In this document: piece after piece, positions 54,001 through 63,889 of the stretch
Layout of the letters: every line of letters begins with the position of its first letter
Numbering within the stretch: position 1 is the stretch's first letter
Source of the DNA: Phoenix dactylifera
Lineage: Eukaryota > Streptophyta > Magnoliopsida > Arecales > Arecaceae
Direction: 5' to 3'
Assembly (NCBI RefSeq): GCF_009389715.1
Contig: NC_052392.1
Span: 30,824,575-30,888,574, forward strand
Length of the DNA stretch: 64,000 bases
Translations under genes and position numbers: made by a program
The notes under the pieces: generated by a model
Database searches by the model: none
Told to the model about the DNA's origin: nothing
Seen by the model: the letters and a program-made list of their open reading frames with translations, nothing else

Positions 54001-57000
54001 GATGTTATATGCCACAAGAAGCAACATGAAATATCTTAAAATCAACTAATGAGATAAAAAAATATAAAATATTACTGTCAATTAAATATTTAAAGTACAT
54101 CCTACATATCGATATCTAAAATTTCGTCGAGTGGCAATGCCTCTTGTAGAAATCTAGATCATTAGCATAGCCAGACGGCATATCAACCCATCCTTCTAAC
54201 CAAGCAGTGTTGTAGTTTTTTATGTTCATCCTATAAAGAACACGCTCTAGATTATAAGCACTCTCAGATCTCTCGCTGAAGTTCTGACTCTGAGAGATGT
54301 CCTCTATCTGATAAAACGGTTGTGGAAGGATCCATCCGAATAAACCGGCAGCAAAATTCGATCCATAAGATACTCTGGACAGCATAGAATAGTAGCCACC
54401 GGAAGACAATGCCTCAGACACTATATCCATAATTGTATCCGTACGGAACATAGGTTGCCTATGACTGTGGGTAATAGAATCCAATATACGACTCGAAATC
54501 TGAAACATCTATGGATTCTACTCTACGTGCAAGGTCATCTGTAGCTGCATCATGTCCTCCTGAATGATCTCAAGAAGTCTATCAACTATATGCAATCATA
54601 TCCTCGCAGGCTCTACCAAATCGTGCACCGTGATCTCTATTCTGTGTAGCATGCGTAAACTAGAACTCACCCGTGAATTGAAGATAATCCTATGACTGTC
54701 TCATAAACGGTGGTCTCATGTCCTCCACTCGCTAGCCAGCAAATCCATGACCACCAAAGCTGCTACTCCTAGTTTTTAAATCTAAGTGAACAGGCTCCTC
54801 CACACTCTCCATAGGGCCTTTTGAAATATATATTATGTGATACTAATTTTCATAATTTTTTGAATCCAACAATGGATACTACATATATTTTTTTAAACTC
54901 GCGGACTTGCCCAGGCCACTATGCATATGATCGCATCAAAACTTGAATAAATGGACACCAAATTTTGCTGGAGAGTAGCTTGCATGCCCCTAAATACGCC
55001 TATTATTTTACAAATTTTTTTGAATTTTATTTTTTATACTTTTATTTTTAATCTGAAAATATATTTTTAATTTTTAAAAATTATATATAATTCAAAAATT
55101 AAAATTTTTTATGTCATCATGTAGATCATCCATAGATCAACAACATATCATTAAATCAAGCCAAAATCAAAAATTTTGCTGAGATCTTCTCTTATTTGGC
55201 AAATTTTGAGCTATTTTTTGGAGCCCAAAAAAATAGAAAGAATGAGAAAGAGGAGACACGCCTTATTTAGACTTAGATCTTTCTTCAATCATGCTGAATC
55301 GGTGTGATTTTCACCGCGAAGAAAAGAAAAAAAAGTTTAGAGAACAGAATAAACATTGGGAAGGCTCAAGAGTTTCTCGGGCCTTTCCAACATCTTATTA
55401 TAACAAAGAAGAAAAGGGAAGGAGGCCAGTTCCGAACCATCCCGACTCAGTGCAAACCGTCCATGGAACCGGCTGGTTCCGGCAAGTTCGCGACCGGTTC
55501 TGATAGGTTCTGTGAGGCCCAATGATCTTACATCGAAAAGACTCATTCCAGAGCCTGAGCATATGAGGGGGGTATCTCCAAATCCTGCAGATGCATTTTG
55601 GGTGGAAAACAAAACCGGAGAAGGGTCTGAGCAGTGCGTGCGGCGCGCGTGCGAGCCCCGGAACCGGACAATATCGGGCAGGGGAGCCCCGTGTTCTCCC
55701 CTCATGTGGCTCCCACATGGGCACTGGGTGCCGTACGTGCCCCATGGAGGTAGGGGCGTGACATTTGGTATCAGAGCCGAGGACGGCTCTTGTCCGATGG
55801 TGGAAAGAGTGTGAGGCCCAATAGTCCCGCATCGGAAAGACTCGTTCCAGAGTCTGGGCATATGAGGCGGGTGTCTCCAAATCCTGCAGACGTATTTTAG
55901 GTGGAAAACAAAACCGGAGAGGTATCTGAGCGGTGCGTGCGGCGCGCATGCGGGCCCCGAAACCAGACAATATCTGACAGGGAGCCCCATTTCTCCCCTC
56001 ATGTGGCCCCCACGTGGCCACTGGGTGCTGCACGTGCCCTGCGGAGGCGGGGGCGTGACAGGTTCTGTCCAGTTTCGGCCATTTCTAGCCAATTCGGGAC
56101 CAATCCTGAATTTAATAGCCGAACCGATCCGATCCCCCACCAAGCCAGCTCAGTACGGGCCGAACCAGATGGTTCAGTTCGGTTCGGCTGACCATGACCT
56201 TAGCTTTGCCCCAACACCCTTCCCTCCTATGCTAAGATTGCCTTTCTACCTCCACTACCCAAAACCCCAGTCTCCCATTCTCCCTAGCAGCACTGCCTCT
56301 TTGACACCAACAACATCCACTCTGACTTTCTGATCTTTGATGCCAAAATACTGCTCCATTGTTGTTAAAAGCCCCATCATTAATAGATCCAAGCCCATTA
56401 CCCCTCCACCACCATATCCTACATCTGGTTCCTTCGGGATTGTAGGGGGGTGATGGGGATTTATGGTTTGAGAGATTGAGCTTTAGGTGAATGTGGCTTT
56501 ATTTTATTTTATTTTGCAACGTATAAAGTTTGATCTTTCAAAAACTTGAACCCAGACTGTGAGGGGGATAATAGCGATTTAGGGTTTGAGAGTGATTGGG
56601 CTTCAAGGGGATTGCAATTTTATTTCATTTTACATGGTACATATTAAAATTTGATCTTTCAAAAATGTTGAACTAGGGTCTTTAACTACTCAAGTGGTCA
56701 AAGCATCAGGCTAAACAATTAAAAAAAAAAATCAAACCTACGTCTAGAAACTAGACTCGGCAGTTGGCAACTACGACAAGACAATCTATTCAACCTGAGC
56801 AGGTTTTAAAATACTATTTGATACTTGAGAAGGCTCAACAGACAAATTTAACACTCTACATCCAAGGTCTGTCAAACTAGTATCGGAGCTTGCATTGGTC
56901 AGAAACAAGTTTGGTCCGATATGGGTCCTTGTTGTACTATGCCAGAGCATACCAAAACAAAGAGAGGCGAAGAGGGAGGACAAGGAGGGACAGAGGGGGA

Positions 57001-60000
57001 AGAGAGAGAGAGGAGGGAGGGAGAGGGAGAGGAGAGATTGGAAGGAGAGAGAGAGAGGGGGGGAGAGAGAGAGGTTGAGGCCGAGGCGTCCGACGACAGC
57101 TTCATGAGGGGATAGAGGTTGGAGGGAGAGGGAGTGACGGGAAGTGAGGGCTTTGCAAGGGCTCGAAGTAGTTTCGAGCCATCCGGATTCGGTGATAGGG
57201 ACCGCGAGAGAGACAGCGCTTACCTTGAGTGATCGTCCGACAGAGAGAGAGCGGATGATCCGAGCATCTAGCAAAGAGAGCAGGATGGAGTCGTCGAAGG
57301 CTCTCGAAGCTCTAGTTCAAACCGAGAGGGAAGGAGAGAGATTTTATAACTCAAACCAACCCGCACGACTAAACTGTTCCAGGCTAACATCGATTCAGGC
57401 CGAACCGCTTGGTTCAGGTTGCTTCAACATTCTTTGTTGTAATCTTACTCCAACAAGTGCCATCACAGCTCAATTGGATTTCAAAAATATGAAGTGTCCG
57501 CTCTAGTCAAAAATGAATCAAGAGGATAGATTGTTTGCTTAAACTGTGTGAATTATTATTATCTCCACCCTAATAGGTTCTCTTTTCTAATGTTTGTTGA
57601 CTAGTGTATTCGTCTGTGATGATTAAGTAGTTATGAGAACCCACGTAGGCATGTGTTAAGTCTCACATCAACTATGTACAGGGTAGATCTTGGATACTTA
57701 TACAGGGCCAAATAACCCAAATAATACCTTCCAGCTAATCTTTTTGGATGAGATCCTGGATTGTGATAAATGGTATTAGAGTGGATCCAACCCATAGCCC
57801 ATGTGTACTGGGGGCACTGCAGCATAGGCCCCTTGGGTTGACCACGGACTGATCATGATGGTTGTGATTGGAATTATGGTACTTATGTTTGGATTTGAAT
57901 GAATTTAGACCCTTAACCTAAAGAGAATGTCAGGACTTAAACAGGAGGAGCACATGAGGCCTTGTGTGGGCCCGTGTTTAGTCTCATATTGGCTATACAC
58001 TAGGTAGATCTTAGGTATCTATATAGAGCCAAGTAACCCAAAAAACAACTTCCAGCTAGCCATTTTGGATGAGATCTTGGGTTGTAACAATAGTAGTTTA
58101 GTCGTTACCTAGTTGTAGTACCAGAAAGGACATGTTTGTGTCCTATAATCTTTTCTTCTTTGTAAACCAAAACAGCATGAGATAAACCATATGAAAAACT
58201 AGCTGCATTTTTAGTCTGATCCTTCTATTTTAAGGTTCAAGCAGAATAGAAAAATCATCAGGTCTTATAATATTCCACAGCTAATTAAGTCACATTCAGA
58301 CCATAGACGTATTTAGTTCTGTTAAGCAGATATACCTTGTTGACCCTTTTCCAATCATCCTAAGCTTTTTCGTTTAATTGGTTAGTTAACACAGTATCAG
58401 AGCTCAGACTTGCTATACATCAGGAGTTTGAATTCCCTCCACAGTTCAATTATTGATCAAATTATCTTCGGTTATCTGTTATCCTGATTTAGTTATGTCT
58501 TGGCTGTGTTATCCTTACACGTGCATGATCCCAGTCGCACAGGAGGAAGCTGCATATACATTGTTGACCCTTTCACTATCTGTTTAAGCTTTTTGAGTCA
58601 ACTGACTGGTTAACAAATTCTAGTTAATTCAAACTGAAATGGAGGATCTGGTCTGGTTTCTTACAGATTGCCTCCATGACCTACTTGTACTTGATTATTG
58701 TAAAAATCATCGCCAATATTAATTTAAAAATTCATATGAAGGCAATGGTTTATTAAAATTAGTGCAAACAAATAAAATGGATGAAGAAACACAAGAAAAT
58801 TACATAGTGGTACATAGAGCAGCGCAATATTAAAAAATATAGAGGGGTCTATAGGGGAGAAAAAAACCCAATAGGTGCAAATAATTCGGGTATTCCACAA
58901 AAGATCACTACCAACCTCATAACGGTTCTAATGACAGCGTTTCCTTGTAAAAATAAAGAAATATCTAATATATTTTGACAATTTATATTAAATATAATAT
59001 CCACCATTACAACATGTACAATAAATGCAGGTCATTAGTCTAACTCGTTACTCATAAGACAAAATACCCTGATGTAAATCCTCATATACACATCTTGGAG
59101 TTATTGTATCATCCACCAGGCAGCACATGCCAAAAACATGTTTATTTTATGGAAGATGTCAGTCATATCAGGGTTGCAACCTCAGCCAAACATCAAATCA
59201 GATATTCAATTATATAATATTCTAGTAATAATAACAGGAATTCATTAAGGGTCTGTTTGGTTAATACTATGCGATCCAACAGGATTCATGAGAACACAGA
59301 CCAGGCTAGGCCTATATTCACAGAATTCACAGGAATTTTTTCAGAGTGGGCCAATTCGAATGCCATAGGGAGAAAAAAAGGACCTCAACAGGTCTTCTTT
59401 TCCATCTTGCAGAAATGGACTAAGAGAGGTCCAGTTGACATGGATAGAGCCAGCCAGCCAGGCCTCTTATTCTATAATACTAAAAATCCTGTTTCCAATG
59501 CTGAGAATTCAATAGGATTATCCAAGTATGCCCTGAATAATACGTTACTAGGATTATTTTATTCTTATTAAGTATAAAGAAAAATTACTATGAAGATTAG
59601 ATGTTCATAAATTAACAAATGTTTAAGATGTCAAAAAATATATTCCTGTGTTAATTTATATAGTTAAAACCAAGATCCGCCATACCGCTACCGGTCGGCG
59701 TAACGGTGGCGGCCCGGACCGGTCCGTACCAGTCCCATACCGTTTCTCCAACGATAAGCTATTGGTACCGGATTCCACGCTGATCTGGTACCAGTCCGAG
59801 GCCGGACCGGTATGTACCGGCCGGTATGGACCGGTACGGCAGACCATGGACTTAAAACAGTAATTTAATCTTTTTTGATCTAAATGTACCCATAAAAAAA
59901 TAACCCCATAAACAGAAAATGTTTTAGCTTATGAGGCATGGACACATACACAGGATAAGAACTGCAAAAAAATTTTAAAAAACAAAAAGATGACACATAC

Positions 60001-61455
60001 AAATGATAACAATATATTTTATGCATGTAGAAAAGCATCTAAAAAGAACAATGGTTTATCACAGTAGCATACTCTATATTCCACAATAACATCATCATCT
60101 GTGCAACTACATGAATATCACATTTTAAAATGAACCATCAGTGATTGCCATCCTAAAAGGTTAGCATTCATCATGCGAAAAAATGAAACGCTTCTCCCTC
60201 ATCCCCAAATTAACCAGGAACCATCCATACATATCCAATAAGCACATTCTATTTTTTACATATTTTTTAAAGGACACTTAGGTATCGGTTACAGAAATAG
60301 AATGCAATTTGAATTTTGAAGTACCCATATATCCTAGATTTTAGAATAAAATTGCTATTCATCATGGCATATTCTTTCTTCTAAGAGAAAGTGGACTGTA
60401 AAAATAAACTTTCTACAAGCATGGATGCAAGATAGAGTAGTTTCTTTTTAAACCAACAATAGAACAAGGAAATCAATGCCAGTAAAAGATTACCTGTTAC
60501 TATGCATAATTGTGGACGTTTTGTGCATGCACCAATAAAGCGAACGACATTCCTATGATAGACTTCCCTGAAATGACAGGAAAAGGAAAAAAGAAAACCA
60601 GAATTATAAACAACAAAGTTATCTGTGTCATTGTCGACTTTTTTTAACAAGTAGACGAATTAATTAGCCTCTAAAATAGTAAAAAGGTTACAAGATATGA
60701 TCAAAGGTTACATAGGCAATACTATGTAAATGTACCTTAAAATCATTACTTCTTGAGCAAATTCTACCCCCAGAGCTTCATTTAAATGCTCCGATCTAAG
60801 AACTTTTATAGCAACATCCTGACCGAGATAAGTCCCTCGATACCTGTACATAAACATCAGAATGAGGTGGACCACAACGTTCAACTTCTGACAAATACAT
60901 AAAAGAAGAATTGCTAACAGAAGCAGCAGTCTATGTCACAATTCCCAACTCACAAATCTCCACAAGATCCACATGCAATCCTGTCTCCCATCTTCAACAA
61001 TCTTTTGTCAATTTCCCAATCAGAACCATTTGATTGCACCGTAAGTATTTTCTCCGCGGCTGAAGAATGAGAGGAGCCAGACCACGACCCCTACATGTTC
61101 GAAGGGAGAAAAAGGAGATTGCAGAATAGATCATATGTTAATCATAAATAAACAACAGCAACAAAGAAACCCATGCAGATGCAAGTCCTGATAAATACTA
61201 TCTGCTTCCACATGTTTCAATGGGGGGGGGACAAGAAGTTTTTTTCGAGTCATGTATTGGCTATGAAGCAGCAAGACGTTGGATGTATAATTGCAAAAGT
61301 GTGGTAAAGGGATAAACTTATCTAAATTATCTGAAAAGAGGAGCAAGAAAATTATAGACAAAAAAGAGTTAGTCATTCAGATTTATTTATCAGAAAAAAT
61401 ATACCTCATTTCTTGCAACTGTCTTCTTGAGTTGCTTGAGCAAACCATCTGTTGC
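39062..61455 (-). CDS. STY8/STY17/STY46-type Raf-like protein kinase, last ten exons (5' part missing)
   Basis: Dual-specificity (Ser/Thr/Tyr) Raf-like kinase of the plant ACT-domain group. Exons on the minus strand: 61405-61455, 60954-61090, 60736-60843, 60494-60567, 52252-52427, 50367-50462, 41206-41286, 41040-41090, 39610-39750, 39062-39121. All junctions are GT-AG and phases fit; together 324 residues. Kinase parts in order: [20 protein letters not shown], catalytic Lys in [86 protein letters not shown]; it ends in a short [16 protein letters not shown] tail. The first exon seen ([17 protein letters not shown]) is the end of the region after the ACT domain. ACT and N-terminal exons were not found and probably lie beyond the right edge. 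Arabidopsis STY kinases are reported to phosphorylate chloroplast transit peptides in the cytosol; a like role is inferred. Confidence 0.9.
39262..39538. mobile_element. GTACCGG-type repeat, copy 2
   Basis: Segment in a kinase intron beginning GGAGGTCTGCCATACCGA and ending ACCAATTTTGTGGACCTTGG, so its outer ends are a degenerate inverted repeat of the GGTCYGCCGTACCG type. No convincing target duplication. Related to the copies at 13.6, 46.0, 53.4, 59.7 and 63.6 kb. Confidence 0.5.
40276..40711. mobile_element. 436-bp element with purine-rich core and 9-bp flanking repeat
   Basis: Flanks ACTTAAAAC (40267-40275) and ATTTAAAAC (40712-40720) are direct repeats with one mismatch, suggesting a 9-bp target duplication. 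The outer parts carry GTCCC/GGGAC-rich sequence and the core (about 40384-40640) is an almost pure GAAA/GGAA purine tract. It lies between exons H and I (41040 and 39750) of the kinase gene. Long frames over it are low-complexity artefacts. Confidence 0.45.
41287..42138. other. Kinase intron, left flank of the gypsy element
   Basis: Intron sequence without recognised features between the 81-base exon at 41206-41286 and the gypsy remnant. Confidence 0.4.
43245..44640 (-). mobile_element. Nested fragment of another gypsy-type element
   Basis: The left LTR similarity of the host element stops near 43240. The minus strand at 44190-44540 holds a short frame with [14 protein letters not shown] and [17 protein letters not shown], resembling the protease-to-RT linker of Ty3/gypsy polyproteins. 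It probably inserted within the older element. Borders not found. Confidence 0.35.
46024..46230. mobile_element. GTACCGG-type repeat, copy 3
   Basis: Rich in GGTACGAGACGG, CATACCGA and GGTACGGTACC variants; begins GCAAGGTTCGTCGTCTCG and ends TGGTACGGCAAATC, a degenerate inverted pair. It interrupts the integrase region of the gypsy remnant, so it is younger than that element. Confidence 0.5.
49256..50366. other. Kinase intron sequence
   Basis: AT-rich intron sequence right of the gypsy remnant; nothing recognised. Confidence 0.4.
50463..52251. other. Kinase intron between DFG exon and HRD exon
   Basis: 1.8 kb intron, AT-rich; short frames only, nothing recognised. Confidence 0.45.
53385..53588. 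mobile_element. GTACCGG-type repeat, copy 4, internally duplicated
   Basis: Contains ACATACGGTACGCTTGGG three times (near 53469, 53512 and 53565, with small changes), separated by GGTGTGCCA-like spacers. Related to the other GTACCGG copies. No clear target duplication. Lies in the 8.1 kb kinase intron. Confidence 0.45.
53589..53990. repeat. 202-bp tandem direct duplication
   Basis: Two adjacent copies (53589-53790 and 53791-about 53990), both starting CACGCCCAATTTTTT and ending GATACAAAATATAAA, nearly identical with a few base changes. AT-rich and non-coding. The duplication follows directly on the repeated GTACCGG-type sequence. Confidence 0.8.
54116..54840 (-). mobile_element. Probable remnant of an unidentified transposon ORF
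   Basis: A 130-codon minus frame (54116-54508) with [19 protein letters not shown] and [18 protein letters not shown] continues upstream in broken form to about 54840 ([14 protein letters not shown]). The composition is protein-like but I do not recognise the family. Its place inside a repeat-rich intron suggests transposon origin. Confidence 0.3.
55430..56190. repeat. ACCGGTTC-rich repeat, split by a TRIM
   Basis: Flanks of the TRIM (55430-55510 and 56061-56190) consist of variants of GGAACCGG, GGTTCCGG and CCGAACCGATCC, similar in style to the GTACCGG family. The TRIM inserted into it. A 268-codon minus frame over the region is an artefact of the LTRs. Confidence 0.45.
55511..56060 (+). 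mobile_element. TRIM (miniature LTR retrotransposon) with 46-bp interior
   Basis: Two long terminal repeats, 55511-55763 (253 bp) and 55810-56060 (251 bp), both starting TGTGAGGCCCAAT and ending GGCGTGACA. They are similar but clearly diverged. The interior is only 46 bp and begins TTTGGTATCAGAGCCGAG, which contains the initiator tRNA-Met primer-binding site. A perfect 5-bp target duplication GGTTC flanks it (55506-55510 and 56061-56065). No coding capacity: it would depend on another element's enzymes. Confidence 0.9.
56880..57100 (+). repeat. GA-rich low-complexity tract
   Basis: Mainly GAGAGG/GGGAGA repeats, densest at about 56960-57075. The overlapping long frames are low-complexity artefacts. 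Confidence 0.6.
57634..58089 (+). mobile_element. Second TRIM-like element, 135-bp LTRs
   Basis: Direct repeats 57634-57768 and 57955-58089, each 135 bp, share TAGTCTCA, GGTAGATCTT, CTTCCAGCTA and TTTTGGATGAGATC. The interior starts AATGGTATTAGAG, a decayed tRNA-Met primer-binding site, and ends with the purine-rich AGGAGGAG before the second repeat. No target duplication seen. Non-coding; older than the TRIM at 55.5 kb. Confidence 0.7.
58338..58615 (+). mobile_element. SMART-like very small LTR element, 54-bp terminal repeats
   Basis: Direct repeats 58338-58391 and 58562-58615, both 54 bp without gaps, begin TGTTGACCCTT and end TTAACA. Right after the first comes CAGTATCAGAGCTCAG, close to the tRNA-Met primer-binding site TGGTATCAGAGC. 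A purine stretch AGGAGGAAG precedes the second repeat. Total 278 bp fits the SMART class of miniature LTR elements. No target duplication found and the repeats are diverged. Confidence 0.65.
59249..59533. mobile_element. Tourist-like MITE, second
   Basis: 285-bp segment starting GGGTCTGTTTGGTTAAT; the reverse complement of its end reads AGGGCATACTTGGATAAT, an imperfect inverted repeat. Flanks are TAA and TGA, near the 3-bp TWA duplication of PIF/Harbinger elements. Lies in the kinase intron. Confidence 0.45.
59671..59849. mobile_element. GTACCGG-type MITE, copy 5, with 9-bp target duplication
   Basis: 179-bp segment starting CAAGATCCGCCATACCG and ending CGGTACGGCAGACCATGG, so its ends are inverted repeats of the family type. 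It is flanked by AGTTAAAAC (59662-59670) and ACTTAAAAC (59850-59858), a 9-bp direct repeat with one mismatch. The interior is dense in CCGGTA/TACCGG palindromes. Confidence 0.65.
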
Positions 61456-63578
61456 CTGAGCATACCATCGTAAAGTTAGCAAGACTTGGGCCTTGGAAAA
61501 GATCCCTACCATAAAAGAAAACAGAATTGCAATGCCCTTACTAGTTTGCAAGGGCCCATACAGTGATAGTATTAAAGGTTGACAAATTTATCATCCAGTT
61601 CATGGTTCATGGGCATAAGCCCATAAAACAATGTATTAAAATAAGGCAGCAAAGTGGAAAAAAATAAACAGAAGAATGCAGAGATCCATGTCAGTGTAAG
61701 CAATCACTGTGACCTATAAATTGAATTCCTGCCTGAAGAGAAATGCACGACTTCTATTGTTTCCACACGTGCAGAAGGAAGTTCCATTCTATTGAATGCC
61801 TTGGATGTAGAAGAGTGTATAGAAATGAAAGAGCTTTTCATATGACCACCAGCTCTAGACATTTCTGATTCATCACTTGATAGAGAAACAAAACAACAAT
61901 GCTTCCTAAATGCAACATATGCTCTAGAAAAACCATTGAATAGGAGAGTGATAAGAAGAGCAGAAAAGAAAATAGGGAACCTTTTGCTATACCCTCCTTT
62001 TATGTAACTTGTGGTTTACTGATCCCTTCTCGGGTATTTATGTATCTGCGTATACTTTCACAATAAAGGCATGCTTCGTACTAAAAAGGCCAGAAGGATA
62101 ATTTGACATGGACAATGAAAGAGGCACATTGGATGACACATAGAGATTTATATAAAAATCAGCTGATTTTGGCACTTGTCAAATTTCATGATCCTCTAAA
62201 ATAATTAATGTTCAGAATCCTGGTTCTGGTTTGGACTTGACCAAGCCAAAAGAATTTTAGTTTCAACAGTTTTGGCGGCCCAAGCCAAGGAATGCTGAAT
62301 CTTGCCAATCTGGCCAATTCGGGGAATACTGTGTCCAGTCGGTAACCATCACAGTTTGCACTATAAATTCGAGATTGGCACTGGTTCAAGGATTAGGGCT
62401 TTGTTTCTTCCTTTCCTCTCCCATTTGCTCATGCTCTTGCTGCCCTCACCCATCTCAACGATCGACGACTGTCCAAGTATGCTGACCGCCTCCCTCCCTC
62501 TCTCTCTCTAACCCTTGCTTTAAGGGAACTCGATTACCTTGAGAGGCGGAGCATCATAGCCATCGATAGGACACTGGCCAAAAACACCATGGCTTTGATA
62601 AAGAAGACCCACGTGCTGCTACTCGAGCTCTGGTAACCCATCATCGCCATCCATTACAACCTATGAGAGATTACAATTGTTACATTCCTCCCTCCCTCCC
62701 TCTTCCCCCTCTCTCTCTTCTCTCTCTATAAACCCCTCCCTCTTCACCATGCAGTCTCCTTGACACGTCTTCATTCCAAACCGATCCCCACCTCCCTCTT
62801 TTTTCTTTATTTTTGAATTTTGAATTGAAGTCAGCAACCATATCCCGACTTCAATTCAAATTTTAAAAATAAAGAAAGGTCCAAAACAAACTAGAACCAC
62901 ATAGGACCTGTACCATACAATACCATACCATCGAGCAACCAGTATAGGTCATGAAACTAGTACAAAGTACCTTGGTAACAAGCTTATTTTTTAGAGTATT
63001 CACCAAAAAATAGAAGGGTAGAAAAGTTGAAATAAATTCAGACAAATAGACAAAAATAAAAACAAGTCAAGAAGAGAGATTAGATATCATTTTAGGGTAT
63101 AGTATAATCTTTGAAAGCTTAGATATATTATGCATAGTTTAGGAAGAAAGAATCCATTTAAGAATTATTAAAATAAGTTAATAAATAAAAACTAAATAAA
63201 TATTTAATAAGGAATAATGGAGGATAAAAAGAATAGACTAGACAACATCTTTGTTATTAATTTATTTTGTAGAATTGTTGTACACTAAAATTACTCATGT
63301 ATGCCAAAATGACAATTCTTTTAATTATGACAAATGCATGTATCTTCATTTATGAGTTTAAGTCACTTGTCACAATAAGTGGAATTGAATAGCTGGACCA
63401 ACTTAGAAACTTAATACAAGAAATCATTTAGAAATGTCTTTGTTTCCGCTGAATTCCTGCAACCCAATGTTTAAAACTTTAAATGCTTTCAAATCAACTA
63501 TATACCCACAAAATTAAAGTTAGGCTGCAAGAAACGACTCCCAGATTCTGAGTTTGGTACCAATGAACAAGCCAATGC
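61456..63578. other. Upstream intron or flank of the kinase gene
   Basis: I could not find the ACT-domain exon of the kinase here. The stretch holds an unexplained open minus frame (61704-62015), CT-rich low-complexity sequence (about 62490-62760) and a short coding-like piece near 62520-62634. Confidence 0.4.
61704..62015 (-). other. Unexplained open frame of about 103 codons
   Basis: Minus strand, open from after a stop at 62016-62018 to TGA 61704-61706. It reads through FPIFFSALLITLLFNGF and then a Ser-rich part with SRAGGHMKSSFISIHSS and LPSARVETIEVVHFSSG. It lies 250 bases before the first recognised kinase exon, but it does not resemble the ACT domain. No ATG opens it early. It may be an exon of the kinase, a transposon piece or chance. 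Confidence 0.25.
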
Positions 63579-63889
63579 ATGGTCTGTCGTACCGGCCGGT
63601 ACGGGCCGGTGCGTACCGGTCCGGCCTGGGACCGGTACCAGATCAGCGTGGAATCCGGTACCGGTAGTTTATTGTTGGAGAACCGGTTCGGACCGGTATG
63701 GAACCGGTTCGGACCGGTACGGGACCGATTCGTACCGGTACGGAACCGGTACGGGACCAGTTCGGACCGGTACGGGACCGATTCGTACCGGTACGGAACC
63801 GGTACATGACCAGTTCGGACCGGTACGTGACCAGTTCGGACCGGTACGGACCGGTACGGGACCGATTCGTACCGGTACGGCGGACCTTG
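63579..63889. mobile_element. GTACCGG-type MITE, copy 6, with perfect 9-bp target duplication
   Basis: 311-bp segment made almost entirely of CCGGTACGG-type motifs. It begins ATGGTCTGTCGTACCGG and ends CGGTACGGCGGACCTTG, inverted ends of the family. Flanked by a perfect 9-bp direct repeat AGCCAATGC (63570-63578 and 63890-63898). The interior is a run of direct and inverted repeats of the same short motif, which could fold into many hairpins. The largest and cleanest copy in the window. Confidence 0.75.

Noticed and set aside
55337..56143. 268-codon minus-strand frame and overlapping 211-codon frame
   Set aside because: They run across both LTRs of the TRIM and its 46-bp interior; the apparent internal repeat in the protein is just the LTR duplication.
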